Assembly (NCBI GenBank): GCA_018303325.1
Contig: JAGVYH010000072.1
Span: 1 to 58,410 of the forward strand
Length of the DNA: 58,410 bases
From: Candidatus Woesearchaeota archaeon
GTDB lineage: Archaea; Nanobdellota; Nanobdellia; Woesearchaeales; DSVV01
Direction of reading: 5' to 3'
Translations under genes and position numbers: made by a program
Shown here: piece after piece, positions 15,904-22,931 of the stretch
Layout of the letters: every line of letters starts with the position of its first letter
Numbering within the stretch: the stretch's first letter is position 1
Notes under the pieces: model-generated
What the model was told of the DNA's origin: nothing
The model's input: the letters and a program-made list of their open reading frames with translations, nothing else
Databases searched by the model: none

Positions 15904-17253
15904 TTATTTAATAATTCTTATAATCTTTTGAAAATTTTCATTATTCATTCTCTTCTTATATTTCTGCGCAAGCTCAATAACATTCTTCATTTCAATCTTA
16001 ATGCCTTTCTTTCTTAGCATATCATTCATTTTTTTCCATATCAAAAACTGGCAGAATTGAGTGACATTTTTTGGATTATTGGTCATGCTTGCTCGTTCAA
16101 AATCAACAAGTTTCACGTCAATATTATCATTATTTTTTTTCGTAGTTTTATCTGTTTTACCTATTTTACTTGTTTTATTAATTAAAATATGTTTTACAGG
16201 ATGATGCATCTCTTCTTTGTTTATGTCTAATTTATCAAGCAAATACATCATCTTGAATATTTTTTTCAATACAATTATTATTTTTTCTTTTGGGTTGTTC
16301 TCGATGAAATTTAGTATGAACTCTCCTGCAATATATTCATAAACAAAAAAATTCTCATTTTCATAAATTATTTTTGGCGCAATATCATACTTTTCGAGAA
16401 TTTTTAAGAACTTTATTTCATTTTCTATCCTGCCAAATGCTTTTGATTTAGGATTTGAGGTTTTAATAACTACTTGTTTATATTTATTTTTATCATTACA
16501 TTTGTTATATTTACATTTCTTTTTATCTCTATCTTTTTTATCTTTACATTTTATTTTCTTATCAACTTGCTCAGGTTTACATTTATACATTTCTTTGTAT
16601 TTCCCTTTATACAAATACCCTCTTTTTCCTTTTGTAAAAAATGTTATATTTTCTATTCTTAGGTTTTCAAGTTTTTTTAATAATTCAGATTTCCCTATTT
16701 CCCAAACATACAGCTCTTCAAAAGGCACATGCACCCCATCAATCTCTTTGTAATATAAGCAATTATTAGCAATAATTTCTTTTACTTTTTCAGGTTTTGT
16801 AAGCTCGCTGAAAATAACGAGTATTTTTCCTTCAGTTGTAAGATAATTATTCACTTTATTGAGAAATTTGCCCAATAGTTCGTAACCATGCTTCCCGCCG
16901 TCCAATGCAACATCTTTGTCATTATCATTTTGCGCATTTGGCAGATATGGTGGGTTAAACGTAATTAAGTCAAATTTTTCATTTGGTTTTATTTTTGTGA
17001 AAAGATTACTAACTTTAAACTGAATATTAAGCTTAATATTAGAAATGCCAACAGCATTTTTCTTTGCAAGTGCTATTGCTTTAGGATTTATGTCAACTGC
17101 AGTAACGTTTTTTGCATATTTGCTTGCTTCAATTGCAAAAACACCGCTGCCAGTGCCCATGTCCAAGACATTCTTATCTTTGGCATATTCTTTAATATGC
17201 TTTGCAAGAAGATAGCTGTCTTCTCTAGCTTCGTAAGGCGGTGTCCAATCCAT
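15904..17253 (-). CDS. HemK2-like release-factor methyltransferase fused to a kinase-like domain (COG2112 type)
   Basis: The first 215 residues are a class I SAM methyltransferase of the archaeal HemK2/PrmC group: VLDMGTGSGVFAIEA, VDINPKAIALAKKNA and the catalytic FNPPYLPN. Such enzymes methylate the Gln of the release factor GGQ motif. A Lys/Cys-rich linker (about residues 225-262) joins a C-terminal domain of about 185 residues resembling archaeal predicted Ser/Thr kinases: VVIKTSNPKSKAFGRIENEI, FFVYEYIAGEFI, HHPVKHILIN and KLVDFERAS (DFE instead of DFG). HemK2 proteins are normally about 200 residues, so this is a fusion. There are no membrane segments. The kinase assignment rests on motif memory. 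Confidence 0.78.
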   Translation of the reverse strand: MDWTPPYEAREDSYLLAKHIKEYAKDKNVLDMGTGSGVFAIEASKYAKNVTAVDINPKAIALAKKNAVGISNIKLNIQFKVSNLFTKIKPNEKFDLITFNPPYLPNAQNDNDKDVALDGGKHGYELLGKFLNKVNNYLTTEGKILVIFSELTKPEKVKEIIANNCLYYKEIDGVHVPFEELYVWEIGKSELLKKLENLRIENITFFTKGKRGYLYKGKYKEMYKCKPEQVDKKIKCKDKKDRDKKKCKYNKCNDKNKYKQVVIKTSNPKSKAFGRIENEIKFLKILEKYDIAPKIIYENENFFVYEYIAGEFILNFIENNPKEKIIIVLKKIFKMMYLLDKLDINKEEMHHPVKHILINKTSKIGKTDKTTKKNNDNIDVKLVDFERASMTNNPKNVTQFCQFLIWKKMNDMLRKKGIKIEMKNVIELAQKYKKRMNNENFQKIIRIIK

Positions 17254-17398
17254 AAATCTGAAATAATCAAGTATTATTATTTAAATAATTCCTTTATTTT
17301 GAGACTACTATCTAGTAGCTAAAAAATCGAAAGATTTATATACTAGTTATACCCTAAATATGTAATATAAGCAGTATAAGTAAAAATATAAGTAAATA

Positions 17399-17491
17399 TA
17401 TACTAAAAGTGCAAAATAATCGAACATTATTTTGCACTTTTGTATATACAAAAGTGATTAATTTGTTCGAAAATTAATCACTTTTAGTATA
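17399..17491. mobile_element. TAAAAG-family palindromic element, 93-bp dimer (copy 1)
   Basis: The ends TATACTAAAAGTG / CACTTTTAGTATA are inverted repeats. Inside are two hairpins: GTGCAAAATAA with loop TCGAACA, and GTGATTAATTT with loop GTTCG. The centre is TGTATATACA. It is identical to 17978-18070 in the same orientation. It lies upstream of the Cys-rich 116-codon gene and ends in a TATA-like AGTATAATATAAATA. The promoter and intergenic DNA to the left (17254-17398) contain nothing else I can identify. Confidence 0.8.
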
Positions 17492-17559
17492 ATATAAATA
17501 CTAATAATCTACTGTTTCAGTGTTGTCAAAAAGATAGCCAAAAAAACAAGGGTGTCAAA

Positions 17560-17910
17560 ATGTTAGAAGCACAAAAAGAACAAAGCTTGGAAACAGCTGT
17601 AAAAGAATCTCAGAATAGTAAAAATGAGACAAAAGAATGCCAAAATATGCCTGATTCTAATAATGAAAAGGTTTGCACATGCTCAAAACAGGGATGTGCA
17701 CAAAAATGTGCATGCCAGAAAAGCCTTGAAACAGAAGCAGCAAAGACATCTGTTGATATTACAAGCACATCCTCACAGGAATATGTTGATCCAATAACCG
17801 AAGAATATCTTATTGAAAGAAATTGTTTAATCTGTCATAGATGGTTCTTATTCTATGAGCTTTGGCCAAAAAAAGACAAGATGATGAACATGAGAATGGG
17901 TGTGTGGTAG
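17560..17910 (+). CDS. Small Cys-rich hypothetical protein
   Basis: 116 residues, not recognised. An acidic/polar N-terminal third is followed by a cysteine cluster (CTCSKQGCAQKCACQK), a Ser/Thr linker, and a C-terminal segment with CLICHRWFLFYELWPKK. The Cys pairs suggest metal binding. There is no signal peptide or membrane helix. The gene is bracketed by two identical 93-bp palindromic elements in direct orientation, so it may have travelled with them. Upstream GGGTG gives a weak ribosome site. Confidence 0.6.
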   Translation: MLEAQKEQSLETAVKESQNSKNETKECQNMPDSNNEKVCTCSKQGCAQKCACQKSLETEAAKTSVDITSTSSQEYVDPITEEYLIERNCLICHRWFLFYELWPKKDKMMNMRMGVW

Positions 17911-17977
17911 ATTAGTAATATTTTTATTCTATTAAGTTTAGTCTATCCTCATGCCAACACAATTTGAGCAAGCTTGT

Positions 17978-18070
17978 TATACTAAAAGTGCAAAATAATC
18001 GAACATTATTTTGCACTTTTGTATATACAAAAGTGATTAATTTGTTCGAAAATTAATCACTTTTAGTATA
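17978..18070. mobile_element. TAAAAG-family palindromic element, 93-bp dimer (copy 2), inside the MGMT gene
   Basis: Identical over 93 bp to 17399-17491. It is inserted in the target TTATAAT, now duplicated at the edges (TTATA | CTAAAAG ... CTTTTAG | TATATAAT). Its right end forms a TATA-like AGTATATAAT about 20 bp before the GTG at 18087. Confidence 0.85.
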
Positions 18071-18086
18071 TAATCTTCTTAAAAAG

Positions 18087-18368
18087 GTGCCAAAAGGCAA
18101 AATAACAACCTATAGAGAGATAGCAAAAGCTCTCGGCAAGAGAGGACAGATTTACAGGGCAGTTGGCAGGGCAATGGCCAACAACCCTTTTGCTCCAGAA
18201 GTGCCGTGCCATCGTGTTGTATTAAGCAATGGGCGTATTGGCAATTATTCTGCAACAGGTGGAATAAAAAGAAAAATTGAATTGTTAGAAAGCGAAGGAA
18301 TCGAAATAGAATGTAAAAAAAGAAATAATAAAATAAAACATTTTGAAAAAGTTTTGTACAGGTTTTAA
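18087..18368 (+). CDS. MGMT-family alkyltransferase domain (downstream part of interrupted gene)
   Basis: This 93-residue frame begins at GTG (PKGKITTYREIAKALGKRG) and holds the complete DNA-binding/active-site domain of O6-alkylguanine-DNA alkyltransferases. It has the helix-turn-helix, the catalytic Cys in PCHRVV, and GNYSATGGIKRKIELLE. The acceptor Cys is kept, unlike Trp-containing ATL proteins. The first 10-14 residues of the original domain lie beyond the inserted element. No Shine-Dalgarno is visible. A TATA-like end of the element lies about 20 bp upstream, so a leaderless GTG start is conceivable. Treat as possibly functional, possibly dead. Confidence 0.65.
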   Translation: MPKGKITTYREIAKALGKRGQIYRAVGRAMANNPFAPEVPCHRVVLSNGRIGNYSATGGIKRKIELLESEGIEIECKKRNNKIKHFEKVLYRF

Positions 18369-18414
18369 TTGCTTGTTTCTTTAGCGATACATATCTTAAG
18401 ACAATTATTTCTTT

Positions 18415-19341
18415 CTAAACTTTCTTCTTTTTCTTGGTTTTTTTGATTTCTTTCTCTAAACCTAACTCGTCAAGCAATTCCTTGTATCTGTTTCTGATAG
18501 TGACTTCTGTAACGCCAGCAACATCTGCTACTTCTCTCTGTGTTCTTTTCTCGCCGTGTATCAGCGCTGAAACATACAATGCTGCAGCTGCAATTCCTGT
18601 TGGCCCTCTGCCAGATGTCAATTCAGATTTCTGTGCCCTCTCGAGAATCTCTATTGCCCTGCTCTGTGTTTCTGCAGTTAATTTCAATGCACTTGCAAAT
18701 CTTGCGACATAATCAGCGGGATTGCTTGGTAAAATAGTTATGCCTAATTCTCTTGTTACAAACCTGTAAGTTCTGCCGATTTCTTTCTTTTCAATGCCGG
18801 ATGCTTCAGAAAGCTCGTCAAGAGTTCTTGGAACATCATGTCTTCTGCAAGCAGCATATAATGCTCCTGCAACAACGCTTTCCATGCTTCTTCCTCTTAC
18901 TAAGCCCCTTTGGACAGCAAGAGTATAAATCCTTGCAGATTCCTCTTCGACAGATTCAGGTAATTTTAAATAGCTTGAAACTCTTTTCAATTCAGCCAAT
19001 GCTAATTTAAGGTTTCTTTCAATAGCTGTGCTGATTCTGTACTGCCATTTTCTCAGTCTAAAAAATTTGTTTCTATCTTTATTGCCTAATGCATAAATAT
19101 CAGCTTTTCTTCCTACTTCTGTTCCTAAACCACGGTCATATTGGGTGTAAGTCATTGGAGCGCCGGTTCTTCTCTTGCTTTCTCCGTCATCACTGTCAAA
19201 TTCTCTCCATTCCTGGCCAAAGTCAACCATTTTTTCTTCGACGACAAGACCGCAATCTTTACAGATTATTTCTCCTTTTTCTTTATTCCAGAATAAGTTA
19301 ATGCCGCCGCATTCAGGGCATTTTTTAACATATTGTGCCAT
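18415..19341 (-). CDS. tfb: Transcription initiation factor IIB (TFB)
   Basis: Archaeal TFIIB homolog bridging TBP-bound promoter DNA and RNA polymerase. The ATG at 19341 (MAQYVKKCPECGG) has a strong Shine-Dalgarno (GGAGGG), so the ORF track start is 10 codons too long. The 308 residues comprise an N-terminal zinc ribbon (CPECGG ... CKDCGLVVEE), the B-reader region (EWREFDSDDGESKRRTGAPM), and two cyclin-like repeats (SSYLKLPESVEEESARIY; ALKLTAETQSRAIEILERA). The C-terminal recognition helix is in EVTIRNRYKELLDELGL. Divergent from the Trm112-like gene. Confidence 0.97.
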   Translation of the reverse strand: MAQYVKKCPECGGINLFWNKEKGEIICKDCGLVVEEKMVDFGQEWREFDSDDGESKRRTGAPMTYTQYDRGLGTEVGRKADIYALGNKDRNKFFRLRKWQYRISTAIERNLKLALAELKRVSSYLKLPESVEEESARIYTLAVQRGLVRGRSMESVVAGALYAACRRHDVPRTLDELSEASGIEKKEIGRTYRFVTRELGITILPSNPADYVARFASALKLTAETQSRAIEILERAQKSELTSGRGPTGIAAAALYVSALIHGEKRTQREVADVAGVTEVTIRNRYKELLDELGLEKEIKKTKKKKKV

Positions 19342-19573
19342 TTTTATTCCCTCCAAGGGATTTCCCAACAAAATTTAAATGTTTAATTGTAACTATATAT
19401 TAAACTTTGATTAACTTTATAAATTGGAAATCTCGCAACCTTTTTAAATCTTTCGCTTTTTTCAGACGATGATATCAAAAATTATATATACTTGAGAGAT
19501 TCACCGGTTAAATATAACTGTGTTTAATGAATGTGTGCTAATTCGAACTTTTTTAGCTAATTTGGGTGATTTA
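19342..19573. promoter_or_regulatory. Divergent promoter region for tfb and the Trm112-like gene
   Basis: On the minus strand, TTTATAAAG (around 19411-19425) and AATATATAG (around 19395-19405) are TATA candidates for tfb. On the plus strand, ATTATATATAC (around 19483-19492) and GGTTAAATATAAC (around 19506-19518) are candidates for the Trm112-like gene. No operator-like palindrome stands out. Confidence 0.4.
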
Positions 19574-19747
19574 ATGGAAAATGAAACCTTACCTGATGAT
19601 TTATTGGCTATTTTGGCTTGTCCTGTCTGTAAAGGTGATTTAGATTACAAAAAGAAGCAAAATCAGCTATTTTGCGCTAAATGTAATGTTAATTATCCTA
19701 TACAAGATGGAATACCTATTCTTCTGCCTGTTAGCACAGATAAATAA
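19574..19747 (+). CDS. Trm112-like small zinc-ribbon protein
   Basis: 57 residues from MENETLPDDLLAILACPVCK, with GGTGAT upstream setting the start. Two Cys pairs (CPVCKGDL and CAKCNVNYPI) frame a zinc ribbon, ending with the family signature DGIPILLP. Trm112-family proteins activate several SAM methyltransferases for tRNA, rRNA or release factor; in archaea one partner is the HemK2-type enzyme. A HemK2-like fusion is encoded 2.3 kb away, which makes a partnership plausible. Confidence 0.85.
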   Translation: MENETLPDDLLAILACPVCKGDLDYKKKQNQLFCAKCNVNYPIQDGIPILLPVSTDK

Positions 19748-19792
19748 GGTAATTTATCCTTTTTTTCTTATTTTATTTAATTTATTCTGATT

Positions 19793-19843
19793 TATACTAA
19801 AAGTCCTTAGCTTCCGAACAAAACTCAAGGACTTTTTAGTATA
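19793..19843. mobile_element. TAAAAG-family palindromic element, single unit (copy 4)
   Basis: TATACTAAAAGTCCTTAGC..., loop CCGAACA, ... CAAGGACTTTTTAGTATA. The stem AAAAGTCCTT/AAGGACTTTT differs entirely from the other copies but stays paired, and the ends and CGAACA loop are kept. It lies between the Trm112-like gene and the tRNA-Ser array. Confidence 0.65.
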
Positions 19844-19960
19844 TAACATCAACTAAAAATATATAAATATCACATTAATTGATTACAAATATATCCTCAA
19901 TTATGTTAAACAAATTAATTTTAGAACCAAAATCAAGGATTTTTTGTACCTAACAGATTT

Positions 19961-20152
19961 GCCAACGTCGCATAATCTGGTATTGCGCCGGCCTTGAGCA
20001 TCAAGGTCAAGCAAGCCGGTTTCCTTCGGGTTACAAGAAAAATCCTCTCCACCATTGCCAACGTCGCATAATCTGGTATTGCGCCGGCCTTGAGCATCAA
20101 GGTCAAGCAAGCCGGTTTCCTTCGGGATACAAGAAAAATCCTCTCCACCATT
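19961..20152 (+). repeat. Two tandem partial copies of tRNA-Ser (96-bp unit)
   Basis: Units start at 19961 and 20057, with the full gene at 20153: a 96-bp period. Each partial unit contains tRNA-Ser from GCCAACG through the D arm, the intron-containing anticodon arm and the variable arm (about 73 nt). It then departs into TTACAAG/ATACAAG plus AAAAATCCTCTCC, the reverse complement of the flank after the full tRNA (GGAGAGGATTTTT). T arm and 3' acceptor strand are absent. The two ORFs of the track here are artefacts of the 32-codon period. Confidence 0.85.
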
Positions 20153-20251
20153 GCCAACGTCGCATAATCTGGTATTGCGCCGGCCTTGAGCATCAAGGTC
20201 AAGCAAGCCGGTTTCCTTCGGGATATCCCAGTTCAAATCTGGGCGTTGGCG
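20153..20251 (+). tRNA. tRNA-Ser(TGA) with a 15-nt intron
   Basis: Acceptor GCCAACG/CGTTGGC, discriminator G, no encoded CCA. The D arm has a 3-bp stem (GCA/TGC). Anticodon stem CCGGC/GCCGG encloses CTTGAGA (anticodon TGA), with an intron at 20191-20205. Its bulge-helix-bulge uses CTTG/CAAG with bulges AG^C and CA^A. The long variable arm has a TCC-TTCG-GGA hairpin, as expected for tRNA-Ser. T arm is CCCAG-TTCAAAT-CTGGG. The spliced length is 84 nt. A TATA-like element lies near 19856-19866, ahead of the partial copies. GGAGAGGATTTTTT follows the gene. Confidence 0.92.
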
Positions 20252-20430
20252 TTACGGAGAGGATTTTTTAATTAGTTTATGTTAGTTGGACTCCGAACGT
20301 AGTGAGGATGTCCAACCAGCTGACCTTTTCCCAAGTTTTGCGCACGCAAAAGCTGGTGGTAATCTGTGCGTTGGCGTAATTTATATTTTTTCATTAACAA
20401 TTTAAACAGGTACATTTTCTCATATAATAC
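20252..20430. other. Intergenic region with hairpins and a tRNA-Ser 3' remnant
   Basis: Holds a hairpin GTTGGAC ... GTCCAAC, a second GTTTTGCG/CGCAAAA hairpin inside CCAGCT ... AGCTGG, and at 20361-20376 AATCTGTGCGTTGGCG. The last differs by one base from the tRNA-Ser 3' end. A short AT-rich promoter-like stretch precedes the GtrA gene. Confidence 0.55.
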
Positions 20431-20820
20431 ATGTCAAAATTTCTAAAATATTCAGCAGGCGGAACCCTTGTTTACTGGATTGAAATCCTTTTAACAGTAA
20501 CAATAACAGAATTAACTAATGTTTGGTTTATGTATGCATTTTTGATTTCTCTTATGATTGGTTTATTTTTGTTATATTTCTATCATAAATATGTTACATT
20601 TGAATGCCATGTCCACAAAGATTATCAGTTTCTTTTATTCTTTTTAGTTACATTATTTATTTATGCAGGATGGTATACTGTAAGTTATTTTGGGCATATA
20701 TACATTTCAACACATTATTTGGCTGTTGTGATCTTGTCAAGCGCCCCATTCAGTTTATTAGGTTATTTTATTAACAAGAACTATATATTCAAAGACAATA
20801 ATCAGCCAGTATGTAAATAA
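20431..20820 (+). CDS. GtrA-family membrane protein
   Basis: 129 residues with four hydrophobic segments (roughly 8-30, 33-52, 68-88, 95-116), the layout of GtrA/DPMS-like proteins. These are thought to help move lipid-linked sugars across the membrane for surface polysaccharide or protein glycosylation. Family features are the N-terminal FLKYSAGGTLVYWIE and the C-terminal LLGYFINKNYIFKDN. A link to glycosylation of the nearby giant N-glycan-rich surface protein is an inference only. Confidence 0.8.
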   Translation: MSKFLKYSAGGTLVYWIEILLTVTITELTNVWFMYAFLISLMIGLFLLYFYHKYVTFECHVHKDYQFLLFFLVTLFIYAGWYTVSYFGHIYISTHYLAVVILSSAPFSLLGYFINKNYIFKDNNQPVCK

Positions 20821-20854
20821 TGGCATAAGTAAAAAACAGATTTAATCTTAAAAA

Positions 20855-21337
20855 TTATACTCCTGCCTTTTTATGCACAATTTCTATGAAATCGCCTGCG
20901 AAATAAACCTCTATATCTTTTCTTTTTGTAAATTCATACAATGCTTTACTGTGCTCGTCGCAGACTTTTTTCATGTTGCATTTCGGGCAGATTGTTTCGT
21001 AAACATCATCTTTTCTGAACCAGAATTTGCACGGCACATCAAACAGCCATGTTAATTTTTTTCCAAGCTGCGATGCTTTTGATATATTATACGTTTTTTT
21101 ATGATATTCTTTTTGATTAATAACATGCCCTACTGTGTTGCAATGCTTACAGTGAAACACCTTGCCTTTATGGTGTGTCTGGAATAATTTGATATCTTTG
21201 CCGCATTTTGGGCAGGTATGTTTATGGCCTTCCCATTTCTCGTCCTCAACTTCAACATCATAACAGTTTGGGCATATATGAATTGCCCCAATATTAATCA
21301 TTATTGCGTCGCATTTCTCGCATTTTTTTTCTTTCAT
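20855..21337 (-). CDS. Zinc-ribbon protein of unknown function
   Basis: 160 residues with several zinc-type Cys sets: CEKCDAIMINIGAIHICPNC, CPKCGKDIKLF with CKHCNTVGH, and CPKCNMKKVC. There is no signal peptide or membrane segment. The C-terminal half (RKDIEVYFAGDFIEIVHKKA) looks like a small beta-rich domain. It begins about 25 bp past the AMP phosphorylase stop on the same strand, so the two are likely co-transcribed. I know of no characterised homolog. Confidence 0.65.
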   Translation of the reverse strand: MKEKKCEKCDAIMINIGAIHICPNCYDVEVEDEKWEGHKHTCPKCGKDIKLFQTHHKGKVFHCKHCNTVGHVINQKEYHKKTYNISKASQLGKKLTWLFDVPCKFWFRKDDVYETICPKCNMKKVCDEHSKALYEFTKRKDIEVYFAGDFIEIVHKKAGV

Positions 21338-21362
21338 GGTCCATCCTTTTTACTACATTTCT

Positions 21363-22856
21363 TTATTTGATCTCAAATCCTGATCTCCATTCATAATCTT
21401 CTTTTGCATAATTTAATCTTTCTTTATTGTCTGAGTATAATGTGAATAATTTTTCGCCTTTTTTAACAAGATCATTTTTGTGCACATAAAGATATACCCC
21501 GGCTCCTTTGTCGTGCGGTGCTCCTGCAATTCTTGCCAGTCTGTTGATCACTTTATTGTCAACATGAATAATCTTTCCGCTTTTATGAGCATTGAATGTA
21601 AAGTTGAATTTACCAATCTTTATTTTTTCAGGATTACCTAATTTTCCGCCCTGTGCATTAATAATTTCTTTGAACTTTGCAAACGCTGCGCCGGATTCAA
21701 GAATGCCTTTTGCATAACTGTAGCCCTCTTTCTTTTTTGCTTTTCCTATCAACTCAAATAGATCTCCAGCAATATGCAGACATTTTCTTTTTAATAAATT
21801 ATGATATTTTTCTTCATGACCATTTTTCAATAAGTATAATACTTCCCGCGCTTCAAGTGCCGGGCCTATACCATTGCCTATTGGCTGCGAGCCGTTTGTA
21901 ATGAACACTTTTACTTTTAAATCTATATCTTTTGCAACTTCCATGAACTTTTTTTTTAATTTTATTGCATCTTTTATATGTTCTATTTTTGCTCCTCTGC
22001 CAACAGGAATATCTATTAGTACATGTGTAGCAGAGACACATTTCTTTTTTGAAAGAATGCTCGCAATCAACTGTCCTGTTGGGTCTAAGCTTAACGGATG
22101 CTCTACCCTGATGATTTTATCGTCGCTTGGAGCAAGATTTAATGCGCCACCCCATGCTAAACAACCATTGGTTTTCTTTACAATCTGTTTTAGTTTTTCT
22201 GCAGAAAATTCTACATTACATAATACTTCTATTGTATCTGCTGTTCCGGCTGCGCTGGTAATAGATCTTGAGCTTGTTTTAGGAACTGTTACTCCAGCTG
22301 CTGCAAGTATAGACACAACTATGGGTGTTGTTCTGTTTCCTGCAACACCGCCAATGCAATGTTTATCTACTACAATACTTTTGTTAAATTTTAGGATTTC
22401 TCCTGTGTTTATCATTGCTTTGGTTAATGCAACTGTTTCTTTATGGCTAAGCTTGTGCATATAACACCCAGAAACAAAATAAGTTATCTCTATTTCATTC
22501 AGCATATCTTCGCTGATATCCTTTATTACCGCAAATATTTCTTCATCATTTAATCTCGCGCCTTTTAATTTTTTTTTAATATATTCTACGCTTTTTGGTT
22601 TTTCTTCAAGACAAACATGAACATGAGCACCTTTTTTTACACCTAAATGTTCAAATGTTTCTGAAAATATGCCTATCTCCCCTCTTTTTACAAGTTCTTC
22701 TGTTGTATCTAATGTTGCTATAACTTGTCTATGATCTCGTTTGATACTTATCCTGTCCAAAGAATAAATATCCATTAAATCTGCATCTTTTTTGTTTAAT
22801 ACAGCTATAAACGGATAGCCAGTATGCATGTCTAGTTTTTTTACTTTGAATTTCAT
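21363..22856 (-). CDS. deoA: AMP phosphorylase (archaeal thymidine-phosphorylase family)
   Basis: Phosphorolyses AMP/CMP/UMP to a base plus ribose-1,5-bisphosphate, the first step of the archaeal pathway that can feed type III RuBisCO. At 497 residues it matches archaeal AMPpase rather than bacterial thymidine phosphorylase (about 440), which lacks the N-terminal extension of about 85 residues. Key motifs are VDKHCIGGVAGNRTTPIVV, PKTSSRSITSAAGTADTIEV and VRVEHPLSLDPTGQ-like IIRVEHPLSLDPTGQLIASI, with C-terminal HKSGKIIHVDNK. R15P isomerase and RuBisCO genes are not in the window. prs is nearby at 26854. Confidence 0.93.
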   Translation of the reverse strand: MKFKVKKLDMHTGYPFIAVLNKKDADLMDIYSLDRISIKRDHRQVIATLDTTEELVKRGEIGIFSETFEHLGVKKGAHVHVCLEEKPKSVEYIKKKLKGARLNDEEIFAVIKDISEDMLNEIEITYFVSGCYMHKLSHKETVALTKAMINTGEILKFNKSIVVDKHCIGGVAGNRTTPIVVSILAAAGVTVPKTSSRSITSAAGTADTIEVLCNVEFSAEKLKQIVKKTNGCLAWGGALNLAPSDDKIIRVEHPLSLDPTGQLIASILSKKKCVSATHVLIDIPVGRGAKIEHIKDAIKLKKKFMEVAKDIDLKVKVFITNGSQPIGNGIGPALEAREVLYLLKNGHEEKYHNLLKRKCLHIAGDLFELIGKAKKKEGYSYAKGILESGAAFAKFKEIINAQGGKLGNPEKIKIGKFNFTFNAHKSGKIIHVDNKVINRLARIAGAPHDKGAGVYLYVHKNDLVKKGEKLFTLYSDNKERLNYAKEDYEWRSGFEIK

Positions 22857-22931
22857 GTTGTTTGCCTTTTGTTCATTTATTCTAAACTTTTTATCATTAA
22901 CTATTATTTAACACTTATAACAATTATATAA

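Larger units (their letters stand above)
17951..18368 (+). pseudogene. MGMT-family gene interrupted after codon 9-10 by a 93-bp palindromic element
   Basis: From ATG 17951 the frame reads MPTQFEQACY and then enters the element, with a stop after six codons. On the far side, in another frame, it continues NLLKKVPKGKITTYREIAKA. Removing exactly 91 bp (one element plus its duplicated TATA-type flank) joins TAT to AAT and restores the usual start of single-domain MGMT/ATL proteins, followed by the intact PCHRV active-site motif. The whole reconstructed protein would be about 108 residues. Whether the product is still made is unknown: internal start, RNA processing or bypass are all possible. Confidence 0.75.

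Noticed and set aside
19901-20236. Two overlapping minus-strand ORFs with 32-residue repeats (111 and 89 aa)
   Set aside because: They are read across the 96-bp tRNA-Ser tandem units; the repeat length is a multiple of three, which keeps frames open.
20252-20376. tRNA 3'-end duplication as att sites of an integrated element
   Set aside because: The two tRNA 3' ends are only about 110 bp apart with no integrase or cargo between them.
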